Assembly: GCF_002119765.1 (NCBI RefSeq)
Contig: NZ_CP021112.1
Coordinates: forward strand, 3,032,501-3,096,500
Origin: Pseudorhodoplanes sinuspersici
GTDB taxonomy: Bacteria > Pseudomonadota > Alphaproteobacteria > Rhizobiales > Xanthobacteraceae
Length of the DNA: 64,000 nucleotides
Direction of reading: 5' to 3'
Of this stretch, positions 26,998 to 35,250 are shown one piece after another; position 1 is the stretch's first letter, and each line of letters begins with the position of its first letter. The position numbers and the translations under genes were made by a program. The notes beneath the pieces were generated by a model. The model ran no database searches and was not told the DNA's origin. It was given only the letters and a program-made list of their open reading frames with translations.

Positions 26998-27045
26998 AAC
27001 AACCGAGGCGTGCCGACAGCGCTTCGTCAGCATAAAGCGAAGACC

Positions 27046-27972
27046 ATGAAGCTCGAAAACCTCGCTGACCGTTTCCGCATCGACAATCCCGACAAGTTCA
27101 GACTGGCCGATTACGATACCGGCGATTGCTGCGGCCTCGATATCGAAAAGGATGAGGCCAAGGATATGCTGAAGGACAGCATCAAGCGTCTCTCCGATCT
27201 GCAGGACATGCTCTATGCGCAGGATCGCTGGGCGATTCTGTCGGTGTTTCAGGCGATGGATGCGGCCGGCAAGGATGGCGTGATCAAGCACGTGATGTCG
27301 GGCATCAATCCGCAAGGCTGCCAGATTTTTTCCTTCAAGGCGCCGAGTTCACAGGAGCTCGATCACGATTTCATGTGGCGGACCACCATCTGCATGCCGG
27401 AGCGTGGCCGTATCGGCATCTTCAACCGTTCCTATTATGAAGAGGTGCTGGTGGTGCGCGCGCATCCGGAAATTCTGGCGCGCCAGAAACTGCCACCGAA
27501 GCTGGTCGGCAAGGACATTTGGAAAGAGCGTTTCGAGGACATTCGCGCGTTCGAGAAATATCAGGCGCGCAATGGCACGCTGATCATGAAGTTCTTCCTG
27601 CATGTCTCGAAGGAAGAGCAGGCCAAGCGCTTCCTCGAACGGATCGACGATCCATCGAAGAACTGGAAATTCTCGTTCGGAGATGTTGAGGAGCGCAAGC
27701 TGTTCGACGATTACATGCGTTATTATGAAGAGATGATCCGCGAAACCAGCCGTGATTATGCGCCGTGGTTCGTGGTGCCGGCCGACAAGAAATGGTTCTC
27801 GCGGCTCGTCGTTGCGTCCGCAATGGTGGAAGGGCTGGAGAGCCTCGGTCTGCATTACCCCGTCGTCGATGACGCCACCCGCGCCGAATTGCAGACGGCA
27901 AGGGTCGCACTGGCGGCGGATGTGCCGGGCAAGAACGGCAAAAGAAAAGGCAACGATAAGGCCGCGAGCTGA
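27046..27972 (+). CDS. ppk2: Polyphosphate kinase 2 (class I)
   Basis: A 308-residue cytoplasmic kinase transferring phosphate between polyphosphate and nucleotides. The P-loop is FQAMDAAGKDG (68-78), with Walker B-like RGRIGIFNRSYYEEVLVVR and the lid region DDPSKNWKFSFGDVEER. APWFVVPADKKWFSRLVVA is conserved near the C-terminus. The ATG at 27046 is preferred to a GTG at 27010, which has its purine run too close. The C-terminus is Lys-rich. Confidence 0.92.
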   Translation: MKLENLADRFRIDNPDKFRLADYDTGDCCGLDIEKDEAKDMLKDSIKRLSDLQDMLYAQDRWAILSVFQAMDAAGKDGVIKHVMSGINPQGCQIFSFKAPSSQELDHDFMWRTTICMPERGRIGIFNRSYYEEVLVVRAHPEILARQKLPPKLVGKDIWKERFEDIRAFEKYQARNGTLIMKFFLHVSKEEQAKRFLERIDDPSKNWKFSFGDVEERKLFDDYMRYYEEMIRETSRDYAPWFVVPADKKWFSRLVVASAMVEGLESLGLHYPVVDDATRAELQTARVALAADVPGKNGKRKGNDKAAS

Positions 27973-28200
27973 GCCGCCACCTCGCCCGGGTGAACGGTGC
28001 GGACGGCTTTTCCCTTGGATTGCCACCTATGACACGCCGTTGAGGATGCCCCCTCCCGGCTTGGCCGGCCAGATAAAGCAGCCGCCGGGCCTTGCAGGAG
28101 GGTGGCAAGGTCCGCTACATAGCGGCCCTATCCCTTGGGGTTAACGCCGGGTTTACCGGTCTGAGGCACCTTCGGGACTGGCTTTTCGAGGTTTTGGCAC

Positions 28201-28305
28201 ATGTCACAGCGCTTCGATATGCGCGCGACGGAACGGAGGGCGGTGAACGCCCTGTCCGGTGCTGCCCTCATTCTTGGCGGTCTGCTTCTTCTTAGTTGCC
28301 CCTGA
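28201..28305 (+). CDS. leuA leader peptide
   Basis: A 34-codon frame with GAGG nine bases upstream that ends in ALILGGLLLLSCP, with six Leu and one Ile codons among the last 13. The dense Leu codons directly before leuA are diagnostic of ribosome-mediated attenuation, known for leuA in alphaproteobacteria. Alternative starts at 28219 or 28243 keep the same tail. Upstream, the 228-base stretch after ppk2 (27973-28200) has no gene. It contains two hairpins: CCTTGC/GCAAGG (28090-28110) and CCGCT-ACAT-AGCGG (28112-28125 region). Confidence 0.72.
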   Translation: MSQRFDMRATERRAVNALSGAALILGGLLLLSCP

Positions 28306-28341
28306 GGGCCGGCTGGGCGCATGCGCCTGGGCACTCAGGGG
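28299..28341 (+). promoter_or_regulatory. leuA leader stem-loop (attenuator element)
   Basis: CCCCTGAG at the end of the leader peptide pairs with CTCAGGGG (28334-28341), enclosing GGCGCATGCGCC, itself a perfect palindrome. The following TTT is short, so this is a weak terminator at best. Its first arm overlaps the leader's stop codon, so ribosome position would control folding. Confidence 0.55.
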
Positions 28342-28409
28342 AGTTTGACGAGCAAAACCCCCAATGAGCGCCCGACGAGAGGCGCATGCGAGACGAAGGA
28401 CCAGATTTC

Positions 28410-29969
28410 ATGACCACGGCCACCAAGTCCGACAAGGACCGCGTCGTCATCTTCGACACCACTTTGCGCGACGGCGAGCAATGCCCCGGCGCCACCATGA
28501 CCCACGAGGAGAAGCTGGAAGTCGCCAGCCTGCTCGACGAGATGGGCGTCGACATCATCGAGGCCGGTTTTCCGATCGCCTCGGAAGGCGATTTCGCCGC
28601 TGTTCACGAGATCGCCAAGCGCAGCAAGAATGCGGTGATCTGCGGCCTCTCTCGCGCGGCGCCGAAGGATATCGATCGCTGCGCCGAGGCGATCAAGCCG
28701 GCTGCGCGCAGGCGGATCCACACCTTCCTGTCCACCTCGCCCGTGCACATGAAATACAAGCTCCAGAAGGAGCCGCATGAGGTCTATGAGATGGTGATCG
28801 CGCAGGTGACGCGCGCCCGCAACCACACTGACGACGTGGAATGGTCGTCGGAAGACGGCACCCGCACCGAGCACGATTTCCTCTGCCGCTGCGTCGAGGC
28901 CGCGATCAAGGCCGGCGCGACCACGATCAATATCCCGGACACCGTTGGCTATACGACGCCTGAGGAATATGCGGCGTTGTTCCGCATGGTGCGCGAACGT
29001 GTGCCGAATGCCGACAAGGCGGTGTTCTCGGTGCATTGCCACGACGACCTCGGCATGGCGGTGGCGAACTCGCTGGCCGGCGTGATGGGCGGTGCGCGGC
29101 AGATCGAATGCACCATCAACGGCATCGGCGAGCGGGCCGGCAATGCCGCGCTGGAAGAAGTCGTTATGGCGATCCAGACGCGCAATGACGTGTTGCCGTA
29201 CTGGACCAATATCGACGCGACGATGCTGACGCGGGCGTCGAAGCTGGTCTCGGCCGCGACCTCGTTCCCGGTGCAATACAACAAGGCGATTGTCGGCCGG
29301 AATGCGTTCGCGCATGAATCCGGCATCCACCAGGACGGCATGCTGAAGAATACCCAGACCTACGAGATCATGACGCCGGAATCGGTCGGCGTGAAACAGA
29401 CCTCGCTGGTCATGGGCAAGCATTCCGGCCGCCACGCCTTCGTGCACAAGCTGGAAGAGCTCGGCTACAAGCTGGGTGCGAACCAGTTGGAAGATGCGTT
29501 CACGCGCTTCAAGGCGCTGGCCGACCGCAAGAAGCACATCTACGACGAAGACATCGAGGCGCTGGTCGATGAGGAAATCGCCACCGCGCAGGACCGCATC
29601 AAGCTGGTGGCGCTGACGGTGATTGCCGGCACGCGCGGGCCGCAATCGGCGACGCTGGAGCTCGATATCGACGGCCGGCATCAGACCATCCAGGCGACCG
29701 GCAACGGCCCCGTGGACGCGACCTTCAATGCCATCAAGGCGATCATCCCGCATGAGGCGACGCTGGAGCTGTATCAGGTCCATGCCGTGACCGAAGGCAC
29801 CGACGCGCAGGCAGAGGTGTCGGTGCGGCTGGCGCAGGGCGATTATGCGGTGACCTCGCGCGGTGCCGACCCCGATACGCTGGTGGCCTCGGCCAAGGCC
29901 TACCTCGGCGCCCTGAACAAGCTGACCGCCCGCGGCGCCCGGACCCACGCCCAGCATTCGGCGCAGTAA
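28410..29969 (+). CDS. leuA: 2-isopropylmalate synthase
   Basis: A 519-residue enzyme condensing acetyl-CoA with 2-oxoisovalerate, the first step of leucine synthesis. The TIM barrel contains VVIFDTTLRDGEQCPGATMT (metal-binding Asp and catalytic Arg) and FSVHCHDDLGMAVANS, with GINGIGERAGN-type INGIGERAGNAALEE following. HESGIHQDGMLKN marks the barrel end, and the C-terminal LeuA dimer domain (about 390-510) gives leucine feedback. The start at 28410 follows AGGA with 9-base spacing; an in-frame ATG at 28386 is an alternative. It is controlled by the leader at 28201. Confidence 0.95.
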   Translation: MTTATKSDKDRVVIFDTTLRDGEQCPGATMTHEEKLEVASLLDEMGVDIIEAGFPIASEGDFAAVHEIAKRSKNAVICGLSRAAPKDIDRCAEAIKPAARRRIHTFLSTSPVHMKYKLQKEPHEVYEMVIAQVTRARNHTDDVEWSSEDGTRTEHDFLCRCVEAAIKAGATTINIPDTVGYTTPEEYAALFRMVRERVPNADKAVFSVHCHDDLGMAVANSLAGVMGGARQIECTINGIGERAGNAALEEVVMAIQTRNDVLPYWTNIDATMLTRASKLVSAATSFPVQYNKAIVGRNAFAHESGIHQDGMLKNTQTYEIMTPESVGVKQTSLVMGKHSGRHAFVHKLEELGYKLGANQLEDAFTRFKALADRKKHIYDEDIEALVDEEIATAQDRIKLVALTVIAGTRGPQSATLELDIDGRHQTIQATGNGPVDATFNAIKAIIPHEATLELYQVHAVTEGTDAQAEVSVRLAQGDYAVTSRGADPDTLVASAKAYLGALNKLTARGARTHAQHSAQ

Positions 29970-29980
29970 GCTTAAAGATC

Positions 29981-30014
29981 GATCAGAGGCGCAGCATTTG
30001 CCGGGCCTCTGATC
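29981..30014 (+). terminator. Stem-loop after leuA
   Basis: GATCAGAGGC (29981-29990) and its exact complement (30005-30014) form a 10-bp stem, 12 bases after the leuA stop. There is no U-run, so it is either a Rho-assisted end or an mRNA-stabilising hairpin. Confidence 0.6.
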
Positions 30015-30163
30015 ATCTGCCCCATTAGGGCCGCATTATCCGAGAGTTTCTGAAAGATTTCTTGATCATTTTAACCACGAACCTTTTCCCGTTTGGGTTG
30101 TTTGTCGCCCTCCGATGCGGTATCCCGCGCCGCAGCAATCATAAAAAACGTGGAGTTGACTTG

Positions 30164-30568
30164 ATGTGGAAGGCGTTGATCGCCGGCCTGTTCGCATTGG
30201 TTTTTGCGGGGTCGGTTCAGGCGAATGCCCAATCAGCAAATCCCGAGCTGGAAAGTGGTATTTCGCGCTTCAAATCGGCTCTGCGTCTGACGCCGGAGCA
30301 ACACAAACACTGGCCGCGCGTCGAAGCGGCCCTGCGTGCGATGGCGCGTGATAATGAGCGCGCTGAAACTGACCAAGAACAGCGGCCCGGGCTGGTCCGC
30401 CGCGTGCGCAATCGTGTTGGTGAGATTGCGTCGAATGCAGGTTCGATGGGCCGGCTGGTTGCCGCCGCGCGTCCGCTGGTGAAGTCGCTCGATCCGGACC
30501 AGAAGCGCGAAGCCATCCAGCTTGCCCGCTCAATGGGATTCGCAAGTCTCGCGGCCCGCTTCGAGTAG
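30164..30568 (+). CDS. Small periplasmic LTXXQ-motif protein
   Basis: A 134-residue protein whose signal peptide ends at SVQANAQ, with an alpha-helical mature part. RLTPEQHKHWPRVEAALRAM (41-60) contains the LTXXQ pattern of the Spy/CpxP-like group, which are envelope stress chaperones or regulators. The ATG at 30164 has GGAG eight bases upstream. A diverged relative lies at 34097, on the other side of the TRAP-TAXI genes. The role in this organism is unknown. Confidence 0.72.
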   Translation: MWKALIAGLFALVFAGSVQANAQSANPELESGISRFKSALRLTPEQHKHWPRVEAALRAMARDNERAETDQEQRPGLVRRVRNRVGEIASNAGSMGRLVAAARPLVKSLDPDQKREAIQLARSMGFASLAARFE

Positions 30569-30599
30569 CGTCACTCGCATATCGCATGATGCGTTATGA

Positions 30600-30630
30600 G
30601 GGCCGCTTTCCAGCGGCCCTTTTCTTTTTA
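30600..30630. terminator. Bidirectional intrinsic terminator
   Basis: GGGCCGCT-TTCC-AGCGGCCC followed by TTTTCTTTTT (30600-30629). It ends the LTXXQ gene and overlaps the stop region of the convergent TRAP gene. Confidence 0.92.
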
Positions 30631-32637
30631 CATCTCGCGTTTGGCTTCCATCATCAGAGCCGACAGGTCCTGAGTGGTGTCAGCTGATTCTGCCGGGCGA
30701 ATAGCCGGCGGCGCCACGATGTGGTGGCGCATGAGCCCCGCGAGCAGCAGGATGGCGCAGAAGGGCGATGCCATCAGGGCCCATGTGTCGTTCGGGAGGA
30801 ACAGCACGAAGGCCGCAATCACTGCCAGAACAAGCCTTAGCGCGATATCGCTTCCGGCATGGGCTGAGAAGCGGCCGAACATCGCGAAGGCAATGGCGGA
30901 AGTGCCGATCAGCACCAGCAATGTATCGACGACCTGCAGCCAGCCGGTCGTGACCACCATGTTCGAACGGGCGAAGATCGCAAACGTCATCAGCGTGATC
31001 GGCAGGCAGATCTTCAGTGCTTCCCACATCGTCTTCATGAACGATGCTTCCGCGATGCGGGCTGATATCGCTGCCGTCAGCGATGTCGGCGGCGACAGCT
31101 CGCCCCAGACCGAAATCAGGAACACGAAGAAATGCGCCACCCACGGGTTGACGCCGAGAGACACCAGCGGCTGCACGATGATGACGGCGCCGATGATATA
31201 GGTCGCCGTGGGCGGAAGGCCGGCGCCGACCAGCCAGCCGAAAATGTAGGCCATCGCGATCATGGCAAGGATGTTCCACGATCCGAGGTCGAGCAGCGTC
31301 GCGCCCATGCGGTTGATGAAGCCCGTGACTGTGAACAGGCCGATCATGATGCCGAGCGTTGCCAAGAGCAGCGTCAGATAGGACGTCATGTCGCCATGCG
31401 TCTCGATGCTGAGCCTGATGTTGCCGAGCAGCGTCTCCTTGGCGACTTCGGGATCCTTCAGGACATGCTTGAAATAGAGGAAGTTCAGCATCAGGAATGC
31501 GAACATGAAGGCGGCCGTGTAAAGCGCGGCCAGCAACTCGCCGGTGCCAGCATATCCCATCAGGAAAATCAGAAAGAGCACCGAGACGAAGAAGATTGAG
31601 GTCTTCACCTGATCGTAGGTAACGACCGGTGGCGAGGTGATCTCGTCGCGGGGCAGCAGCCGCACGCAAAGAAGATAAACTGCCAGTGCCAGCGAAACGT
31701 AATAGACGGCTGCTAGCGCGAAGCCGCGGGCGACAACGTCCCAATAGGGCACGCCGAGGAATTCCGACATCAGGAACGCGCCGATGCCCATCAGCGGCGG
31801 CATCAGCAGGCCGCCCATCGACGCGGCAGTCTCCACTGCAGCCGCAAATGCGCCCGGAACGCCGTAGCGCTTCATCAGCGGAATGGTGATGCTTCCCACC
31901 ACCACCGCATTGGCCGAGCCGCTGCCGGAAATGGTGCCGACTGCAAGCGAGCCCAGCACTGCGGTTTGCGGCACCATCTGACGGGACCGGCCGGCGAGCC
32001 TGCGCATCACGTTGATCATGGCGCTTTGAGCGCCGAATCCGCGTGCGGCCGCGGCCAGCAGCAGAAAGGCCGCAATCACGGTGAGCGCGATCTGTCCGTA
32101 GATGCCGTAGATGCCGGTCGACATCTCGACCGTGCTCGATGTGACGATCCGGTAGAACGAGGTGCCTGGATGCCAGAAGAAGTCGAACGGGCTGAGGTAG
32201 CCGTACAGCGTGTAGAAAACGAGGACCAAGTTGATCCAGAACAGCGCCGGATGCGCCAGCCGCGACAGTTCCATCACCAGTAGGAACATCAGCAAGCCGC
32301 AGACGAAATCCTCGCGCGTATAGGAGCCCTGGCGGTAGATCGCGATCTCTTCGAATTCCCAGAAGAAATGCCAGAAGGCATAAGCCGCGATGGCGAGATA
32401 GATCACGATGATGGCATCGTTCACGCGCGGCGGCAGCCAGGGGTAAAGATATCCTTCGCGGTACATGAACAGGGTTTGCAGGATGACAGTGATTGGAATC
32501 AGGTGAGCCACCAGTTCCTGCGGGCCGCCCGATCCCGTGTAGAAATACCAGAGCAGCCAGCACAACAGCACGGTTGAGAAAAGCAGGATCAGATTGTTGA
32601 GGCTGAACTGCCTCTTGATTCCCTCGAACGATGTCAT
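30628..32637 (-). CDS. TRAP transporter fused 4TM/12TM permease (TAXI type)
   Basis: A 669-residue membrane protein combining the small DctQ-like and large DctM-like subunits. The N-terminal helices (LILLFSTVLLCWLLWYFYTG) are followed by a long DctM part with GSGSANAVVVGSITIPLMKR, METAASMGGLLMPPLMGIGAF-like EtaasmGGLLMPPLMG, and AGLPPTATYIIGAVIIVQPL. It drives sodium- or proton-coupled uptake with the TAXI receptor encoded upstream at 33855-32806. Substrates of TAXI systems are mostly unknown; dicarboxylates and glutamate are documented for some. Confidence 0.92.
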   Translation of the reverse strand: MTSFEGIKRQFSLNNLILLFSTVLLCWLLWYFYTGSGGPQELVAHLIPITVILQTLFMYREGYLYPWLPPRVNDAIIVIYLAIAAYAFWHFFWEFEEIAIYRQGSYTREDFVCGLLMFLLVMELSRLAHPALFWINLVLVFYTLYGYLSPFDFFWHPGTSFYRIVTSSTVEMSTGIYGIYGQIALTVIAAFLLLAAAARGFGAQSAMINVMRRLAGRSRQMVPQTAVLGSLAVGTISGSGSANAVVVGSITIPLMKRYGVPGAFAAAVETAASMGGLLMPPLMGIGAFLMSEFLGVPYWDVVARGFALAAVYYVSLALAVYLLCVRLLPRDEITSPPVVTYDQVKTSIFFVSVLFLIFLMGYAGTGELLAALYTAAFMFAFLMLNFLYFKHVLKDPEVAKETLLGNIRLSIETHGDMTSYLTLLLATLGIMIGLFTVTGFINRMGATLLDLGSWNILAMIAMAYIFGWLVGAGLPPTATYIIGAVIIVQPLVSLGVNPWVAHFFVFLISVWGELSPPTSLTAAISARIAEASFMKTMWEALKICLPITLMTFAIFARSNMVVTTGWLQVVDTLLVLIGTSAIAFAMFGRFSAHAGSDIALRLVLAVIAAFVLFLPNDTWALMASPFCAILLLAGLMRHHIVAPPAIRPAESADTTQDLSALMMEAKREM

Positions 32638-32805
32638 CGTCTGGTCCCCTCGCTTCTTAATGCTTCTTGTTGTTCTGTGCCTTTCGCCACGTCTTTACGC
32701 GCGGCGTCATCACTGCCGCATTGCCGGTGGCCGCAGGTCAACGGGGCGAGGGAATGCGCCTGCCCGCGCATCGACCTCGCCCCCAATGATCAATCGATCG
32801 TCCGC

Positions 32806-33855
32806 CTAGCTCGCGCTGGTCGCGATCTTCCACTTGTCGTCCCAGGCTTTGTGTTCTTTCAGAAACCTCGCGAGTCCGGCATGGACCGGAATATCCGGAT
32901 TGGCCTTGATGCCGTTGACCTGCATGCCGACGAAGTCCTTTGCCATCGAGGCAAAGCCCGGATCGGCCTTCGCGAGCGCATCGCGATTTTTGTAGAAGGC
33001 GTTCAGGAGCTTGTAGACCACGTCCTCCGGCATGTCGGCACGCATATTGTAGCCGAACAGGATCGGCACCGCCTTGATGCCGTCGACTCCGACGTCCTTG
33101 GTGAAGACTTTCGGATCGACATCGGCAACCACGAGACCTGCTGATTGTAGCTTTGCGATTTCGTCGGGGCAGGGATTGACGATCTTCACGTCCATGCGGA
33201 CATCGGTTTCCTTCCAGTACGGCGCGAGCGAACGCCCCGCGGTCGTATAGGCCACGGACCCTGCGATCGTGCCGCCCTTCAGCGCGTCAGACTGCGTTTT
33301 GGGATCGATCTGCACATGCTTGAAGTCGTAGCCGAGCGCTTTGTACATGCGCTGGAAATTCAGCCAGTTCATGAAGCCGGCGGGCGTGAAGAAGGTGGGC
33401 TTGCCGCTCAGATCCTTCAGGCATTTGAATTGTGCGGCTTTGTCGGCCGGCACCGCCATAAAGGATTCCATCGGATACGCGTACCAGGTGTGAACCAGTT
33501 TGCTTTTCGCTGGGGTGTAATTCTTGAAGCCGCCTTCGCCCGCATAGAGCTGGGTCATGCCGACATCGGCGGTGTAACCGATCTCGCCGGTGCCATCCAT
33601 CGCAGCCTTCATGGCCGCCGTTGTTGCCGGATACGGATTGACCGTGATCGTATATTCGCCGCCGAGCGCCTCTTCCGCGATCTTCACCATCGCGGCGGCG
33701 ACCTTGTAGCCATAGGAATCGACGCTGGATGTGGACCAGCGAATCGATTTTCGCTCCTGCGACTGCGCGAGCGGCGCTGATACCAAAATGAGAGCGGCCG
33801 CGAGTGTTGCGGCGGAGACAGCGGGACGGAGTCCGTCCTTCATGTTCTTCATCAT
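32806..33855 (-). CDS. TAXI family TRAP solute-binding protein
   Basis: A 349-residue periplasmic receptor. The signal peptide is at 8-34 (ALILVSAPLAQSQ), followed by IRWSTSSVDSYGYKVAAAMV, GEIGYTADVGMTQLYAGEGG and a C-terminal KDFVGMQVNGIKANPDIPVH. The TAXI assignment rests on overall pattern and pairing with the fused permease. Tandem ATGs at 33855/33852 follow GGGAGGA. The frame is open further upstream to 33999 without coding character. It lies 168 bases before the permease gene; the gap shows no terminator. Confidence 0.85.
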   Translation of the reverse strand: MMKNMKDGLRPAVSAATLAAALILVSAPLAQSQERKSIRWSTSSVDSYGYKVAAAMVKIAEEALGGEYTITVNPYPATTAAMKAAMDGTGEIGYTADVGMTQLYAGEGGFKNYTPAKSKLVHTWYAYPMESFMAVPADKAAQFKCLKDLSGKPTFFTPAGFMNWLNFQRMYKALGYDFKHVQIDPKTQSDALKGGTIAGSVAYTTAGRSLAPYWKETDVRMDVKIVNPCPDEIAKLQSAGLVVADVDPKVFTKDVGVDGIKAVPILFGYNMRADMPEDVVYKLLNAFYKNRDALAKADPGFASMAKDFVGMQVNGIKANPDIPVHAGLARFLKEHKAWDDKWKIATSAS

Positions 33856-34096
33856 GTTTATCCTCCCTGACGATATCTTTTTATCCGCAGGACCCGGCAT
33901 TGCCGATCCACGGTGATGGTCTGGAGTGTAAGCCGATCCTGCGGCCGGCGCTGCCGCAAAAAGCGGCGGTAAAGTGGCAAATCGCCGCGCGGGTTCCATC
34001 GGCGCGAGCCTGAAACCTGTCCGATAATTAAGTTGTGGATCGCCATATTGGCGTTAGCTTTCGAGGGCCGCTGCAATCGCGGTTAAGGAGAGGGCA

Positions 34097-34603
34097 ATGT
34101 TCCGGAAAATCCCGATCGGGCTTGTCGCAGCCAGCATGGTGTTGTCGTCGGCTGCCCTTGCGCAGCAATCTGCACCGTCTACCGATGGCGTGCGCAGCGA
34201 GCGCGGCACAGGGGATCGCGGCGCGCGCCTGTCTCCTGATGACCGGGCTGCGTTCGTCGATGCGCGGATTGCTGCACTGCGTGCGGGCTTGCGGCTGAAT
34301 GCCGATCAGGAAAAGAATTGGCCGCCGGTGGAGAGCGCTCTTCGCGATCTTGCCAAGGAGCGGGCGCAGGCGATGGAACAGCGCCGTCAGCGACGAGAAT
34401 CGGATGAGCGTCCCGATCCGATCCAGAGGCTCCGCAATGCTTCGGAGGCGATGAGCAACCGGGGTGCTGCGCTGAAGCGTCTCGCGGACGCCTCGGAACC
34501 GCTGTATCGCAGCCTCGATGATGCGCAGAAGCGGCGGCTCGAGGTCCTCGGCCGCCAAGTGATGCGACCGCATGGCATGGGCCGTCGAGGCCGACATCGA
34601 TAA
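34097..34603 (+). CDS. Periplasmic LTXXQ-like, Arg-rich protein
   Basis: A 168-residue protein with a signal peptide (ASMVLSSAALAQ) and a helical, strongly basic mature part. GLRLNADQEKNWPPVESALR (65-84) mirrors the RLTPEQHKHWPRVEAALR region of the protein at 30164, so the two are diverged paralogues of an LTXXQ-type family. The tail is Arg/His-rich (MGRRGRHR) and might bind metal or anions. The start has AAGGAGAGGG upstream. It ends at a strong terminator. Confidence 0.72.
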   Translation: MFRKIPIGLVAASMVLSSAALAQQSAPSTDGVRSERGTGDRGARLSPDDRAAFVDARIAALRAGLRLNADQEKNWPPVESALRDLAKERAQAMEQRRQRRESDERPDPIQRLRNASEAMSNRGAALKRLADASEPLYRSLDDAQKRRLEVLGRQVMRPHGMGRRGRHR

Positions 34604-34670
34604 CAGGCCAAGAACAGTTCGTAGCGGCGATCACTTAAAGCCCCCAGCCCCCGATCGCCGTGACGCAGGA

Positions 34671-34706
34671 GGCCGCCGGGACCCCCGCCCGGCGGCCTTT
34701 TCTTTT
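34671..34706 (+). terminator. Intrinsic terminator
   Basis: GGCCGCCGGG and its exact complement around ACCCCCG, followed by TTTTCTTTT. It ends the LTXXQ-like gene at 34603. Confidence 0.92.
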
Positions 34707-34815
34707 GCCGAAGACGGGTATGGTCACCCCGCGCGCCCCTGAAACCTGTGTTGGATCGATCGGTCTTGCTCGCGCGTTTGATGTCCAATGGCCGACTTCG
34801 GCCGGCCGATGCGGC

Positions 34816-34843
34816 ACAGGGAGTGCAATACAGGGAGTGCAAT
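34816..34843 (+). repeat. Tandem duplication of a ribosome-binding site
   Basis: ACAGGGAGTGCAAT occurs twice in exact tandem (34816-34829 and 34830-34843), ending one base before the ATG of the small membrane protein. Each copy carries GGGAG. The second is correctly spaced for translation; the first may be a spare from replication slippage. Confidence 0.85.
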
Positions 34844-34844
34844 T

Positions 34845-35045
34845 ATGAGTGGCGAAGCCGGCGGATGGATGTGGATTATCGTCGACGTTGGGGCGGTTGT
34901 GTTGCTCGGCCTTGGGCTTCTTTATGGCCTTTTCGTCTGGCGGAAACGCCGGAGCCCAGAGGTGGACCGCCTCCGCGACCGCAAGACGGAGGAACTGCAC
35001 CGCCGGCCGGATCCAGACGAAAAGGCCCCGATTGTCGGCCGCTAG
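34845..35045 (+). CDS. Small single-pass membrane protein
   Basis: A 66-residue protein of unknown function. Residues 8-28 (WMWIIVDVGAVVLLGLGLLY) form one transmembrane helix, followed by a charged cytoplasmic tail (WRKRRSPEVDRLRDRKTEEL) with many Arg, Asp and Glu. The start is supported by GGGAG about seven bases upstream, inside a tandem repeat. I recall similar short proteins in Rhizobiales genomes but no named family. It sits alone before tRNA-Lys. Confidence 0.7.
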   Translation: MSGEAGGWMWIIVDVGAVVLLGLGLLYGLFVWRKRRSPEVDRLRDRKTEELHRRPDPDEKAPIVGR

Positions 35046-35162
35046 CCGAGACTAGGGGGCCTACAGGCTTTATCCCCGAATCAAAGCCCGGCATTGCTGG
35101 ACACCCAGCCTCTGCTTTGCTAAACGGACCGCGCTTTCGCCTTATGGGCGAGTAAGTGGCCC

Positions 35163-35238
<76 letters not shown>

Positions 35239-35250
35239 CGCTCCCATTCT

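Noticed and set aside
28335-29957. 540-codon frame antisense to leuA
   Set aside because: GC-rich third positions create shadow frames; the product is His/Arg/Asp-rich with no fold signature, while leuA is unmistakable.
30680-32563. 627-codon frame on the same strand as the TRAP permease but out of phase
   Set aside because: Arg/His-rich shadow of the fused TRAP permease; it has no hydrophobic segments or known motif.
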